Under the pieces are notes generated by a model, which searched no databases, was not told the DNA's origin, and saw only the letters and a list, made by a program, of their open reading frames with translations. The position numbers and the translations under genes were made by a program. Positions 23,726 to 34,706 of a stretch of DNA of 64,000 nucleotides are shown in pieces. Within the stretch, counting starts at the first letter, position 1, and every line of letters begins with the position of its first letter. The stretch comes from Marinibacterium sp050389775 (GTDB taxonomy: Bacteria; Pseudomonadota; Alphaproteobacteria; Rhodobacterales; Rhodobacteraceae), in contig NZ_CP177144.1 of NCBI RefSeq assembly GCF_050389775.1, positions 2,108,001 to 2,172,000 on the forward strand, in the 5' to 3' direction.

Positions 23726-24313
23726 ATGGCACGTACCATCGGCTCGCATTCCGACATCACCGGCCCGCGCATCCGCGCTGCGGCCCAGCGGCTCTTTGCC
23801 AAGCACGGCTATGCCGCCGTGTCGATGCGCCAGATCGCCGGCGAGGTCGGCGTGCAGGCCGGGGCGCTCTACAATTACACCGCCGACAAGCAGAGCCTGC
23901 TGGCCGGGCTGATGCGCGCGCATATGGACGAGCTGATGGCGGCGCTGGATGCCGAGGACGGGCCGGCCGACCCGCTGACCCGGCTGGACCGGTTCACCCG
24001 GTTCCACATCCGCTATCACCTGGAACGGCCCGACGCGGTGTTCATCGCCTACATGGAATTGCGCAACCTGACGCCCGAGAATTTCGCCGAGATCGAGACC
24101 CTGCGCCGGCGCTACGAGGACCGGCTGGAAGCCATCCTGCGCGATGGCGTGGCCGCAGGCGTGCTGGGCGTGCCCGATCCCAAGGTGGCGACGCTGGCGG
24201 TCATTGCCATGCTGACCGGGGTGACGACCTGGTATCGCGAGACCGGGCGTCTGTCGCGTGACGACCTGGCCGAGACCTATTGCGCCATGGTCCGCAAGCT
24301 GGTCGCGGCCTGA
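23726..24313 (+). CDS. TetR/AcrR-family transcriptional regulator
   Basis: A 195-residue regulator. The N-terminal helix-turn-helix (RIRAAAQRLFAKHGYAAVSM, QIAGEVGVQAGALYNYTADK) is typical, and the C-terminal all-helical domain binds an unknown ligand. It stands alone between two repeat tracts, with no neighbouring gene on the same strand that would reveal its target. A likely autoregulatory inverted repeat precedes it. Confidence 0.88.
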   Translation: MARTIGSHSDITGPRIRAAAQRLFAKHGYAAVSMRQIAGEVGVQAGALYNYTADKQSLLAGLMRAHMDELMAALDAEDGPADPLTRLDRFTRFHIRYHLERPDAVFIAYMELRNLTPENFAEIETLRRRYEDRLEAILRDGVAAGVLGVPDPKVATLAVIAMLTGVTTWYRETGRLSRDDLAETYCAMVRKLVAA

Positions 24314-24346
24314 TACGGGCGGAGGTGGGGGCACCCGCAGAGGCTG

Positions 24347-24570
24347 GGGCGCGAGGCCACGGCGCCGCAAGGCACGGGGCTGTAGAGGGGCCGCGGGGCG
24401 CAAGGCTGTGGACAGGGTGCTGCGGGGCACGAGGCTTTACGCAGGGAGTGCCAGGCGCGAGGCCGTAGACAGGGTGTGCGGGGCGCGCGGCTGCAAGCAA
24501 GTTGCTGCGGGGCGTGCGGACGGCGACTGGCGCTGTTGGGCGCGACGATGCGGGCGTTGGCAAGGTGCAG
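24347..24570. repeat. 29-bp degenerate tandem repeat, about seven copies
   Basis: Clear units start at 24395, 24424, 24453, 24480 and 24509 (one unit is 27 bp). They share GGGGCGCRAGGCTG and a G-rich end AGGGTGCTGC. The tract follows the tetR stop; no gene is supported in 24314-24679. Confidence 0.75.
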
Positions 24571-24600
24571 GGACGATGGACCGGCCAAACCGCCAGCCAC

Positions 24601-24637
24601 CAAAGCGAAACCCCCGGCGCCTGGGGCAACCGGGGGT
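24601..24637 (-). terminator. Rho-independent terminator of the tad-type operon
   Basis: On the minus strand ACCCCCGG and CCGGGGGT (24610-24637) form an 8-bp stem followed by TTTCGCTTT. It lies ~40 bp after the stop of the last TadE-like gene. Confidence 0.6.
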
Positions 24638-24679
24638 CGGGAAAGACATGTCGCAAGGAACCGCCCCGAGGCGCGGGGG

Positions 24680-25231
24680 TCAGCCCGAATAGACGATCTG
24701 GGGCGCGAAGCGCGGGCGGGTGACCACGGCGTTGTACAGCTCCTGGGTCTTCCAGCCGATGTTGAAATCGGGATCGTAATAGCCCCGGGTTTCCATCAGG
24801 ATCACCCGGTCGCCGTCATAGAGCACCGGCAGCTTGTCCTCGAATTCGGCGATCGAGCCGTTGGTGATGATCGTCCCGAAACCGCGGTCCTCGCTCCAGT
24901 CGACGTAATAGCGGTTGTCGTCCTCGCTCCAGTAGACAAGCGTGATCCGCATATCGACCTCGTTGTCGGGCTGGGTCAGGAACTTGACCAGCTCGACCAT
25001 CGTGTCGATGTATTCGTCGTCGACGACCTGTGTCTCGCGGCTGAGCATGTCCGACACGGTATAGGCCGCCTTGAGATTGGTCGTGCTGGTCCGATAGCCG
25101 TCAAAGAAGACATAGGCCGCCATGTACGCCCAGAAGAGCAGGGGCATCATGATCAGGAATTCGACCGACACCGATCCCCGGGTGTCGTCGGCAAAGCGGG
25201 CAAGGGTCATTCTGAACCTGTTGCTGTGCAT
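24680..25231 (-). CDS. TadE/TadG-type pilus assembly protein
   Basis: A 183-residue protein with the TadE-like prepilin-type start: short basic N-terminus, DDTRGSVSVEFLIMMPLLFW membrane helix with the G-S-V-S-V-E-F core, then a periplasmic domain rich in Asp, Tyr and Thr. TadE-like pseudopilins are cut by a prepilin peptidase and take part in Flp/Tad pilus assembly. It is third in a minus-strand unit with two similar genes, 4 bp after the previous stop. No Tad secretion ATPase or peptidase lies in the window. Confidence 0.8.
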   Translation of the reverse strand: MHSNRFRMTLARFADDTRGSVSVEFLIMMPLLFWAYMAAYVFFDGYRTSTTNLKAAYTVSDMLSRETQVVDDEYIDTMVELVKFLTQPDNEVDMRITLVYWSEDDNRYYVDWSEDRGFGTIITNGSIAEFEDKLPVLYDGDRVILMETRGYYDPDFNIGWKTQELYNAVVTRPRFAPQIVYSG

Positions 25232-25235
25232 GGCG

Positions 25236-25772
25236 CTACCTCGGCTCCTGCACGAAGGCCGTCGACGAGATCAGCGAATACTGCCCCGCGCCGTCCTTGG
25301 CCAGATTGGCGCCCAGGCCGAAATTGGCGAAGACCGGATCGACCTTGACGCAGGCGCGCATGATCATCAGCTGGTTGTCCAGCCCGTTGACGAAGTTGCG
25401 CACCGGGGCGACGTCTTCGGATTTGTCGGTGCAATCGGCCGCGCTGTCGGGGGGCTGCCAGTCATGCGGGTCGATCTGGATCATCTCCAGCCGCAGCGAG
25501 GTGCCGCAATCGGCGATGAAGCCCGCCCGGGTGCAGATCAGGTCCTTGATCTCGTCATGCTGGGGGGCCGAGCCGGTGCCCAGGCGGATGTCCCGCACGA
25601 CCTGGTCCATGGCCCGTTCCAGCATGCCCTGGCGCAGGGTGACAAAGCCCAGGTCGACGGCCGAGCAGAGCATCATCAGCATGGCCGGAACCGTGATGAC
25701 GAATTCGATCGTGCTGGAACCGCTTTCCGAGCGGCCGAAACGGCGGAGGAAGCGAAGCGGGCGGCAGGTCAT
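25236..25772 (-). CDS. TadE-family pilus assembly protein
   Basis: A 178-residue protein with the TadE signature ESGSSTIEFVITVPAMLMML near the N-terminus and a cysteine-containing extracytoplasmic domain (DLICTRAGFIADCGTS; DSAADCTDKS). The start at 25772 overlaps the stop of the upstream vWA gene (ATGA), indicating translational coupling. It probably works as a minor pseudopilin with its two neighbours. Confidence 0.84.
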   Translation of the reverse strand: MTCRPLRFLRRFGRSESGSSTIEFVITVPAMLMMLCSAVDLGFVTLRQGMLERAMDQVVRDIRLGTGSAPQHDEIKDLICTRAGFIADCGTSLRLEMIQIDPHDWQPPDSAADCTDKSEDVAPVRNFVNGLDNQLMIMRACVKVDPVFANFGLGANLAKDGAGQYSLISSTAFVQEPR

Positions 25773-27604
25773 TGGGTCAACCGGAGCTGGCGGATGGACG
25801 AGGCGATGGCCGAGAAGGCATCGGAGATTTCCAGGCCTTCGACATCGAAGTAATGGGCCGGCGAGCTGGCGCAATCCTGCAGCACGGCCTCGCCGTTGGG
25901 CGGGGCTTCGAAGCCGATGGTGAAGACGATGACGTTCTCTTCCTTCACCGCGTCGCAGATCCGCGACACCCGGCTGTTCTTGGTCGAGGCGTTCACGTAG
26001 CTGCGGGCGTCGTAATACCAGTCGTTCCAGGCCTGGTCGTCGTTCATCCAGGGCTCGTAAAGCGCCTCGACAACCTCTTCCATCGTGGTGAAGGCCCAGA
26101 GGTCGGCATAGCTGACTTCCTCGGCCACGCCCGGTTCGTCGACGACAACGGTGGTCGCGACCTGCTTGTACTTGCGGCACGATCCGTTGCGCTTGTAGGA
26201 CGTGCATTCATATTCGTAGTTGGTTTCCTCGTAGGTGCCTTCGCCATAGGCGTGGTCCTGCCAGGAATTGTTGTGCGGCCAGTAGAACAGCGGCTCGTTG
26301 GTGTTGCCGTCGTTGTCCTCGTCGTCGGTATCGAGCCCGGTGTAGACCGAATAGACCTCCTGGCTTTCGTTCCACCAGATGTTCGACGGGCCGGCGCGGA
26401 AACCGTCGTTGAGGTAATACTGGGCGGTGTTCTCGCCGTCGGTCATCAGCACGATGACCTTCAGCGCCGAGCTGTCGTCGTAGTTCAGCGGCCGGCCGGC
26501 GAAACTGCCCGAGATGTCGCCATCGCCGATCAGTTCGGTCACGACGGGCTGCAGCGACGGGTCGATCAGGGCGACGCCCCATTTCATGCCGATGTCGATC
26601 GAGGTGTTCCCGCCGCCCCACATGTCGTCGATGAAATCCCTCAGCGTGTCGCGGTCGTCTTCGAGGATGACCAGCTCGCGGCTGGGCGTCGGGTCGCAGA
26701 CGGGCAGGGTGACATAGCGCATCGGGTCGCGGCCCCGGCCGTCGTAATCGTACCAGGGGTCGAAGAACATCGTGCGTTCGTATTCATGCGTCAGGCTCAT
26801 CGAGGTGTATTGGAAATCACTCGATTCAAAGTTGATGCAACGCGGGAAGCCCGGGATGTTGCCGCTGGCCGCCTCGCGGGCGACGACGGTGGCGTAATCG
26901 GCTTCGTTTGTCGTGGTCAGCTCGCCCCAGACGTTTTCCGGCACCGAAACCTGGGTGGCATAGGGCACGACCGAGATCGACACCTTGCCCTCTTCGGAAT
27001 TGTCGAACATCTCGTCGACGAAATCCTTGGCGGCCGTCTTCAGGTTGGTCAGGCGGTTGTTGCTGTTCATCGAGCCCGAAACGTCGAGCACAAGCGAGAT
27101 CTCGACCCCGTCGATGCGTTCCTCGGCGGTCGATGCGGCATTGGCCGTCAGGGTGTCGACCCCGGCCATGTGCATGAACTGGGTGGCAAATGTGGTCTGG
27201 GCCGAGCCCGAGACGACACGATAGCCCAGGCCCTCGTCGACGGTCACCTCGGAAAGGTATTCGCCGATATTGGCCTTTTCGAAATAGTCGCGGACAACGG
27301 CGGCCGGATCGAGCTGCTGGTCGAGGTCGGCGGCGGCCAGCACGGCGCGGTCGAGGGTGTATTGCACCATGGTCCGGTCGCGTTCGAAGCGCATGACGTC
27401 GATGCCGATGCCGCCGATGATCAGCATCATCAGGAAGATGTAGATGGCAAAGATCACCATCACGCCGGACTCGTCGCGGGCAAAGCGGCCCAGGCCCATC
27501 CGGCGCAGGCGGCGTTTGACATCCCGGGTCATGGCACGGGTGATCCGGCGGCGCCGGGCAGGCGACATCTCGCGCGACCCGCGAGTCGAGTGTGTGTTCG
27601 TCAT
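25769..27604 (-). CDS. TadG-like protein with von Willebrand A domain
   Basis: A 611-residue protein. The N-terminus has the TadG/TadE-type helix (RFARDESGVMVIFAIYIFLM). A vWA domain follows, with the MIDAS motif DVSGSMNSN at about residue 175 and a later DGEN segment. The rest of the domain is interrupted by long Asp/Tyr/Asn-rich insertions (DTDDEDNDGNTNEP, YDYDGRGRD). TadG proteins anchor or organise the Tad pilus in the envelope. The ATG at 27604 follows GAGAGG. First gene of a three-gene unit; codon use is somewhat less GC-rich than its neighbours, as usual for secreted acidic proteins. Confidence 0.84.
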   Translation of the reverse strand: MTNTHSTRGSREMSPARRRRITRAMTRDVKRRLRRMGLGRFARDESGVMVIFAIYIFLMMLIIGGIGIDVMRFERDRTMVQYTLDRAVLAAADLDQQLDPAAVVRDYFEKANIGEYLSEVTVDEGLGYRVVSGSAQTTFATQFMHMAGVDTLTANAASTAEERIDGVEISLVLDVSGSMNSNNRLTNLKTAAKDFVDEMFDNSEEGKVSISVVPYATQVSVPENVWGELTTTNEADYATVVAREAASGNIPGFPRCINFESSDFQYTSMSLTHEYERTMFFDPWYDYDGRGRDPMRYVTLPVCDPTPSRELVILEDDRDTLRDFIDDMWGGGNTSIDIGMKWGVALIDPSLQPVVTELIGDGDISGSFAGRPLNYDDSSALKVIVLMTDGENTAQYYLNDGFRAGPSNIWWNESQEVYSVYTGLDTDDEDNDGNTNEPLFYWPHNNSWQDHAYGEGTYEETNYEYECTSYKRNGSCRKYKQVATTVVVDEPGVAEEVSYADLWAFTTMEEVVEALYEPWMNDDQAWNDWYYDARSYVNASTKNSRVSRICDAVKEENVIVFTIGFEAPPNGEAVLQDCASSPAHYFDVEGLEISDAFSAIASSIRQLRLTQ

Positions 27605-28248
27605 TGGCAACCTCTCACCCCCCCATAGGGCAATTCCTGAGGGACACCCCCAATACGTCCCATTTCCAGATCCACGAGCGATGTGGCGAGATTGTGGCCA
27701 TCACGCGGCGAGAATCCAATTTTCCTTTTGAAATTCCGCTAGTTATTCCCTTCGCGGAAACAATGCGGGGGCTGGCGGTCATTTCGTTCTCGATTCCATG
27801 GGCCGGCCGGGGCGGGGGCGGCCACCGGTTCGGGCGGGTGTTTCCGGGGCCCGTCGCCGGTGCTGGCGCGCGCCCGGTTGGCGGGCGGCCGGCCCGGCGG
27901 TCGGGGCGTGGCAATTGCGGCCCGGACGGGGCGGTGATGCGGGCGGTCCGGGCGCCCTGGCGGCCGGCGTCGGGCCAGTATTGGCAGGGCTTGTGTTTGG
28001 GATAAGGCGCAATTGGCACCGAAATCCGGCGGATTGTCCGGCGTATGGGCAACGAAGCGGGGTGCTGCCGAGGGTTGTTGCCCAGCCGCGCACGATGCCG
28101 CGCGGGGGCCGCAAAGAGGGCCGAGAATCGCGGATTTTTCCTCGAATTCAGGGCGATGACGAATTTTCTCCACGGATTAACCGATGCGTCATAGGCTATG
28201 GGGCAGAAAAGGGGCGTGAGATCCCGTCATGTGCAAGGAGGGCGCGAC
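27605..28248. other. Long intergenic region between tadG-like and dehydrogenase genes
   Basis: No coding sequence is supported in these 644 bp. The part nearest the tad genes (27640-27780) is AT-rich for this genome and holds an inverted repeat TTCCGC (27734-27739) / GCGGAA (27754-27759), so the tad promoter and an operator probably lie here. The middle (27800-27990) is extremely GC-rich without clear period. The last 60 bp, ending in AAGGAGG at ~28235, form the leader of the dehydrogenase gene. Confidence 0.5.
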
Positions 28249-29679
28249 ATGACCACGAGGACCGAACCGAGTTTCCGCGAAAGCGTGGACCTGATGTTCA
28301 ACCGGGCGGTGGCCCTGATGGATCTGCCACCGGGGCTCGAGGAAAAGATCCGCGTCTGCAATGCGACCTACACGGTGCGCTTCGGCGTGCGGCTGCGCGG
28401 CGGCATCCAGACTTTCACGGGTTATCGCTCGGTGCATTCCGAGCACATGGAGCCGGTCAAGGGCGGCATTCGCTACGCGATGGGGGTCAACCAGGACGAG
28501 GTCGAGGCGCTGGCCGCGCTGATGACCTACAAATGCGCCCTGGTCGAGGCGCCGTTCGGCGGCTCGAAGGGCGGGCTGCGCATCGATCCGCTGCAATACG
28601 AGGAGCACGAGCTCGAACTGATCACCCGGCGCTTTGCCTATGAGCTGGCCAAGCGCGACCTGATCGACCCGGCCCAGAACGTGCCGGCGCCCGACATGGG
28701 CACGGGCGAGCGCGAAATGGCCTGGATCGCCGATCAATACGCGCGGATGAACACGACAGACATCAATGCCAAGGCCTGCGTGACCGGCAAGCCGCTCAAT
28801 GCCGGGGGTATCGCCGGGCGGGTCGAGGCGACGGGCCGGGGCGTGCAATACGCCCTGCGCGAATTCTTCCGCCACGAGGCAGACAAGGCCAAGGCGGGGC
28901 TGTCGGGCACGCTGGAGGGCAAGCGCATCATCGTCCAGGGGCTGGGCAACGTGGGGTATCACGCGGCGCGGTTCCTGCAGGAAGAGGATGGCGCGGTGAT
29001 CACCGGGATCATCGAGCGCGACGGGGCGCTGTTCAACCCCGCCGGGCTGGATGTCGAGGCGGTGCGGGCCTGGCTGCTGAGCCATGGCGGCGTGGCCGGC
29101 TTCCCCGACGCGGTGCACAGTGCCGAGGGCGGGGCCGTGATGGAGGAAGATTGCGACATCCTGATCCCGGCGGCGCTGGAAGGGGTGATCAACCTGGGCA
29201 ATGCCGAGCGGATCAAGGCACCGCTGATCATCGAGGCGGCCAACGGGCCGGTGACGGCCGGGGCCGATGACGTGCTGCGCGCGAAGGGCACGGTGATCAT
29301 TCCCGACATGTATGCCAATGCCGGCGGGGTGACGGTGTCCTATTTCGAATGGGTCAAGAACCTCAGCCATATCCGCTTTGGCCGGATGCAGCGCCGCCAG
29401 GAAGAGGCGCGGCACGAGCTGGTCGTGGGTGAGTTGGAACGGCTGTCGGCCGCCCTGGGCAATTCCTGGACGCTGGATCCTCGGTTCAAGGAGAAATACC
29501 TGCGCGGGGCCGGCGAGCTGGAACTGGTGCGCTCGGGGCTGGATGACACGATGCGCATTGCCTACCAGTCGATGCGCGAGGTCTGGCATTCGCGCGACGA
29601 TGTCGAAGACCTGCGCACGGCGGCTTATCTCGTCTCGATCGACAAGGTGGCGGCCAGCTACCGGGCCAAGGGCCTTTGA
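28249..29679 (+). CDS. Glu/Leu/Phe/Val family amino acid dehydrogenase
   Basis: A 476-residue enzyme of the glutamate dehydrogenase superfamily. The substrate-binding segments KGGIRYAMGVNQDEV and APFGGSKGGLRID with their lysines, and the nucleotide-binding IIVQGLGNVGYHAARFL, are present. Such enzymes reversibly deaminate an amino acid to a 2-oxo acid; glutamate is most likely for this length but is not proven. ATG 28249 is chosen for the AAGGAGG ahead of it; an open frame extends 51 bp further upstream. It stands alone, followed by a repeat-filled gap. Confidence 0.88.
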   Translation: MTTRTEPSFRESVDLMFNRAVALMDLPPGLEEKIRVCNATYTVRFGVRLRGGIQTFTGYRSVHSEHMEPVKGGIRYAMGVNQDEVEALAALMTYKCALVEAPFGGSKGGLRIDPLQYEEHELELITRRFAYELAKRDLIDPAQNVPAPDMGTGEREMAWIADQYARMNTTDINAKACVTGKPLNAGGIAGRVEATGRGVQYALREFFRHEADKAKAGLSGTLEGKRIIVQGLGNVGYHAARFLQEEDGAVITGIIERDGALFNPAGLDVEAVRAWLLSHGGVAGFPDAVHSAEGGAVMEEDCDILIPAALEGVINLGNAERIKAPLIIEAANGPVTAGADDVLRAKGTVIIPDMYANAGGVTVSYFEWVKNLSHIRFGRMQRRQEEARHELVVGELERLSAALGNSWTLDPRFKEKYLRGAGELELVRSGLDDTMRIAYQSMREVWHSRDDVEDLRTAAYLVSIDKVAASYRAKGL

Positions 29680-29798
29680 CGGCCTGTGCGGCACGGTTTG
29701 CTCCGGGTGGTCCAGGGTCTGCGCGGTGTGGCACGATCCACGCGCTGTGCCGCCGTTTACGGGGTGGCGGCGCAGGCGATGACCTGGTGCGAACGGAA

Positions 29799-30102
29799 AC
29801 CTGTCCGGGATGATGTCGCATGACCGGGCAGGCGCCGTGGATGACATAGTGTGGGGTTACAGGCGTTTTGGATGGCGCCGCACGCCGAGGCAGGCGTCCG
29901 GGATGGCATGGTATGATCCGATCGGGGTCCGGGTTGGCACCGAGTACCCCGGCAGGCGTCCTGGGGGGGTCACGTTTTGAACCGAAGAGGCGCCAGAGAG
30001 GGTTCTGCGTGAACCGACAGACGCCCGGCGTGACACGAAGGGTGCCGGGAACGACGCCGCATCAACCGAAAGGCGCCCGCGATGATACAAGATGACACAA
30101 CA
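29799..30102. repeat. 31-bp degenerate tandem repeat, about ten copies
   Basis: Units recur at 29799, 29830, 29861, 29892, 29923 and 29954 with an exact 31-bp step, then at 29988, 30019, 30040 and 30071 with one insertion and one deletion. The core is AGGCGTCCGGGATGGCA, drifting to AGGCGCCC with GAACCGA before it. Weaker units may extend back to ~29714. No gene is supported in 29680-30220. Confidence 0.82.
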
Positions 30103-30220
30103 TGAACCGCCAAGCCCCCGGCATGAAGATGCCGGGGCGGGGCAGGGGAGGGCAGAAGGGTGATGGAAGCCCGGGCCCGGGGAAGGTAACCTTGGTCCGA
30201 TCCCGATTCTGGAGGCACAG

Positions 30221-30583
30221 ATGATCCGCTTTACCCCGGTCGCCCCTTCGCTTGTCCCCGCGCTGGCCCTGGCCGCGCTGCTTGCCGCCGGCGCGCCGGC
30301 GCTGGCCCAGGAGGTCACGAAGGAAGAATATTGCGGCCAGACGGCCAATGTCGTGGCTGCGATCCAGCAGGCGCGGCTGGACCGCGTCAAGGAACGCGAC
30401 GTGCGCGACACGATTCTCGCAACCGATCCGGCCTGGCCCGACAAATACGACAACGCCATTGTCCAGATGACCCCCTGGGTCTACGAACAGAAGATGCGCG
30501 ACGTTCGCAACAACGACCTCGGCGCCGTCTGGTCCGAAGTCTGTACCGCCAACTGGGACGCCTTCAAGGACAGCCTGAACTGA
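30221..30583 (+). CDS. Small secreted protein of unknown function
   Basis: A 120-residue exported protein with a signal peptide (LVPALALAALLAAGAPALA, cleavage before QEVTKEEY). The mature part is ~90 residues with two cysteines (EEYCGQ and SEVCTAN), probably a disulfide, and is mostly helical. I recognise no named family. It has a good start (TGGAGGCACAG before ATG) and lies 38 bp before dnaG, though a shared role is unlikely. Confidence 0.7.
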   Translation: MIRFTPVAPSLVPALALAALLAAGAPALAQEVTKEEYCGQTANVVAAIQQARLDRVKERDVRDTILATDPAWPDKYDNAIVQMTPWVYEQKMRDVRNNDLGAVWSEVCTANWDAFKDSLN

Positions 30584-30620
30584 TCATCCCGATCCCATAT
30601 CGCCTTGCGGAGCCTGCCCG

Positions 30621-32567
30621 ATGAGCCTGCCGCCGAATTTCCTGGACGAATTGCGTGGCCGGCTGAGCCTGAGCCAGGTGGTCGGCCGCAAGGTGACCTG
30701 GGACATGCGCAAGTCGAACCAGGGCAAGGGCGACTGGTGGGCGCCCTGTCCGTTCCACCATGAGAAGACGGCCAGCTTTCACGTCGATGATCGCAAGGGC
30801 TTTTATTATTGCTTCGGCTGCCAGGCCAAGGGCGACGTCCTGGGCTTCGTGAAGGAAAGCGAGAACGTCTCGTTCATGGAAGCCGTGGAAATCCTGGCGC
30901 GCGAGGCCGGCATGCAGATGCCCGCCCGCGACCCCCAGGCCCAGAAAAAGCTCGACCGCCAGACCCTGCTGGCCCAGGTCATGGAGCAGGCGGTGCAATT
31001 CTACCGCCTGCAGCTGAAGACCGCCGGGGGTGGCGCTGCGCGGGCCTATCTCGCCCGGCGCGGGCTGTCCGAAGCGGTGCTGGACCGCTGGGAGATCGGA
31101 TTTGCCCCGGATGGCTGGCAGGGCCTGTGGGACAACCTGCGCGGCAAGGGCGTGGCCGAAGACCTGATCATGGATGCCGGGCTGGCCCGGCCGTCATCCA
31201 AGGGGCGCAACCCCTACGACATCTTCCGCAACCGGGTGATGTTTCCGATCCGCGATGCCCGCGGCCGGGCGATTGCCTTCGGCGGCCGGGCGATGGATCC
31301 CGACGACAATGCCAAGTACCTGAATTCGCCGGAAACACTGCTGTTCGACAAGGGCCGCAACCTGTTCAACCTGGGCCCCGCCCGGGCCGCCGCGGGGCGC
31401 GGCCAGCCGCTGATCGTGGCCGAGGGCTACATGGATGTCATCGCCCTGGCCGAGGCCGGGTTCGAGGCATCGGTCGCGCCGCTGGGCACGGCCGTGACGG
31501 AACACCAGCTGCAGATGCTGTGGCGCATCGCGCCCGAGCCGGTGATGTCGCTGGACGGCGACAAGGCCGGGATCAAGGCGGCGATGCGGGTGATCGACCT
31601 GGCCCTGCCGCTGCTGGCCCCGGGCCGGTCGCTGCGCTTTGCGATCATGCCCGACGGCAAAGACCCGGACGACCTGCTGCGCAGCCAGGGCGCCGAAGCG
31701 GTGCAAAAGGTGCTGGACGGCGCGCGGCCGATGGTCGGGCTGATCTGGCAACGGGCGATCGAAGGCCGGATCTTCGACAGCCCCGAACGCAAGGCCGCGC
31801 TGGAACACGAGCTGAAGAAGGTGACCGGCCAGATCCAGGACCAGTCGCTGCGCCAGCATTACGACCGCGAATTGCGCGGCCTGACGTGGAAGCTGTTTTC
31901 CGAGCAGCGCCAGCAGGACCGCGGCCGGGGCAAGCGCGACGGCACCGGCTGGCGGCCGGGCGGGCGGCCTTCGGGCCCGGTGCAGAGCACGCGGGTGTCC
32001 TATCTGGCCACCGCCGACGAGGCGGCCCAGGACCACATGCGCGAAGCGGTCATCCTGGCCACGCTGATCGTCACCCCGCAGCTCATAGCGGATTTCGACG
32101 ACGGGCTGCTGTCGATGCCCTGCCGCGATGCCGAACATGCCCGGCTGCGCGACCTGCTGTTGCGTCATGACCCGGAAACCGGCGATCTGGCCGCCGCCGT
32201 CGGACAGGAAGCCCTTGAAAATCTCATGCGGCTTCGCCATGTGGCCATCAGCCCCTGCCTGCGCAAACCTGGCGACACGGATCTGGCCCGCATGACGGTG
32301 GCCGGCGAGATCGCAAAACTATCGGCTGCGCGGGGGCTGAATGCCGAGATCGCCGAGGCGATCGAGGAGATCGAGGGCTTTGCCGACGAGGCGGTGACAT
32401 GGCGGTTGGGAGAGGCCGCGCAGCTGCACCACCTCGCGACGCGAAGCCAGCAGGAGGACACGGCCGAATATGATGTCGGTGAGAACGGGGCGCCCATCAA
32501 CCGCGATGAACGCTCTGCGCTCGACGCGCTATTGGCGCAGATATCCTTCAGCAAGCCGGGAACATGA
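30621..32567 (+). CDS. dnaG: DNA primase
   Basis: A 648-residue primase that makes RNA primers at the replication fork. The CHC2 zinc finger at the N-terminus shows CPFHHEKTASF and YYCFGCQAKGD. The TOPRIM domain follows, with VAEGYMDVIALAEAG and the acidic metal-binding MSLDGDKAGIKAA. The C-terminal ~180 residues should bind DnaB helicase. It precedes rpoD by 114 bp, the conserved dnaG-rpoD order of the macromolecular synthesis operon. Confidence 0.96.
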   Translation: MSLPPNFLDELRGRLSLSQVVGRKVTWDMRKSNQGKGDWWAPCPFHHEKTASFHVDDRKGFYYCFGCQAKGDVLGFVKESENVSFMEAVEILAREAGMQMPARDPQAQKKLDRQTLLAQVMEQAVQFYRLQLKTAGGGAARAYLARRGLSEAVLDRWEIGFAPDGWQGLWDNLRGKGVAEDLIMDAGLARPSSKGRNPYDIFRNRVMFPIRDARGRAIAFGGRAMDPDDNAKYLNSPETLLFDKGRNLFNLGPARAAAGRGQPLIVAEGYMDVIALAEAGFEASVAPLGTAVTEHQLQMLWRIAPEPVMSLDGDKAGIKAAMRVIDLALPLLAPGRSLRFAIMPDGKDPDDLLRSQGAEAVQKVLDGARPMVGLIWQRAIEGRIFDSPERKAALEHELKKVTGQIQDQSLRQHYDRELRGLTWKLFSEQRQQDRGRGKRDGTGWRPGGRPSGPVQSTRVSYLATADEAAQDHMREAVILATLIVTPQLIADFDDGLLSMPCRDAEHARLRDLLLRHDPETGDLAAAVGQEALENLMRLRHVAISPCLRKPGDTDLARMTVAGEIAKLSAARGLNAEIAEAIEEIEGFADEAVTWRLGEAAQLHHLATRSQQEDTAEYDVGENGAPINRDERSALDALLAQISFSKPGT

Positions 32568-32623
32568 CACCGTATGGTGACAAACAGGTAAATAAATACG
32601 GGTAAGCGGGTGGCCGAATCAAA

Positions 32624-32655
32624 TTGACGCGCTAATGATTCGCCGGTAGCGAATC
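32624..32655 (+). promoter_or_regulatory. Putative rpoD promoter with overlapping inverted repeat
   Basis: TTGACG and TAGCGA are separated by exactly 17 bases, 30-58 bp before the rpoD start. A perfect inverted repeat GATTCGC-CGGTA-GCGAATC (32637-32655) covers the -10 box and could be an operator or an RNA hairpin. Confidence 0.5.
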
Positions 32656-32681
32656 GCCCCTATCCCCCTCAGGAGCACCGA

Positions 32682-34667
<1,986 letters not shown>

Positions 34668-34670
34668 GGA

Positions 34671-34695
34671 AAAGCGCCCCGCGGGGCGCTTTTTT
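34671..34695 (+). terminator. Rho-independent terminator after rpoD
   Basis: AAAGCGCCCCGCGGGGCGCT forms a near-perfect self-complementary hairpin followed by a run of T, 4 bp after the rpoD stop. Confidence 0.92.
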
Positions 34696-34706
34696 CATGG
34701 GGCGTC

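Noticed and set aside
24680..27604. Complete Tad/Flp pilus locus
   Set aside because: Only TadE/TadG-like genes are present; no pilin, secretin, ATPase or prepilin peptidase gene lies in the window.
27615..28173. Proline/arginine-rich minus-strand frames upstream of the tad-type operon
   Set aside because: Several frames are open at once owing to GC content, none has a ribosome site or recognisable domain.
23485..30110. Regularly spaced direct repeats (46, 29 and 31 bp steps) that could suggest CRISPR arrays
   Set aside because: Whole units are repeated and diverged, without invariant repeats separated by unique spacers, and no cas genes are present.
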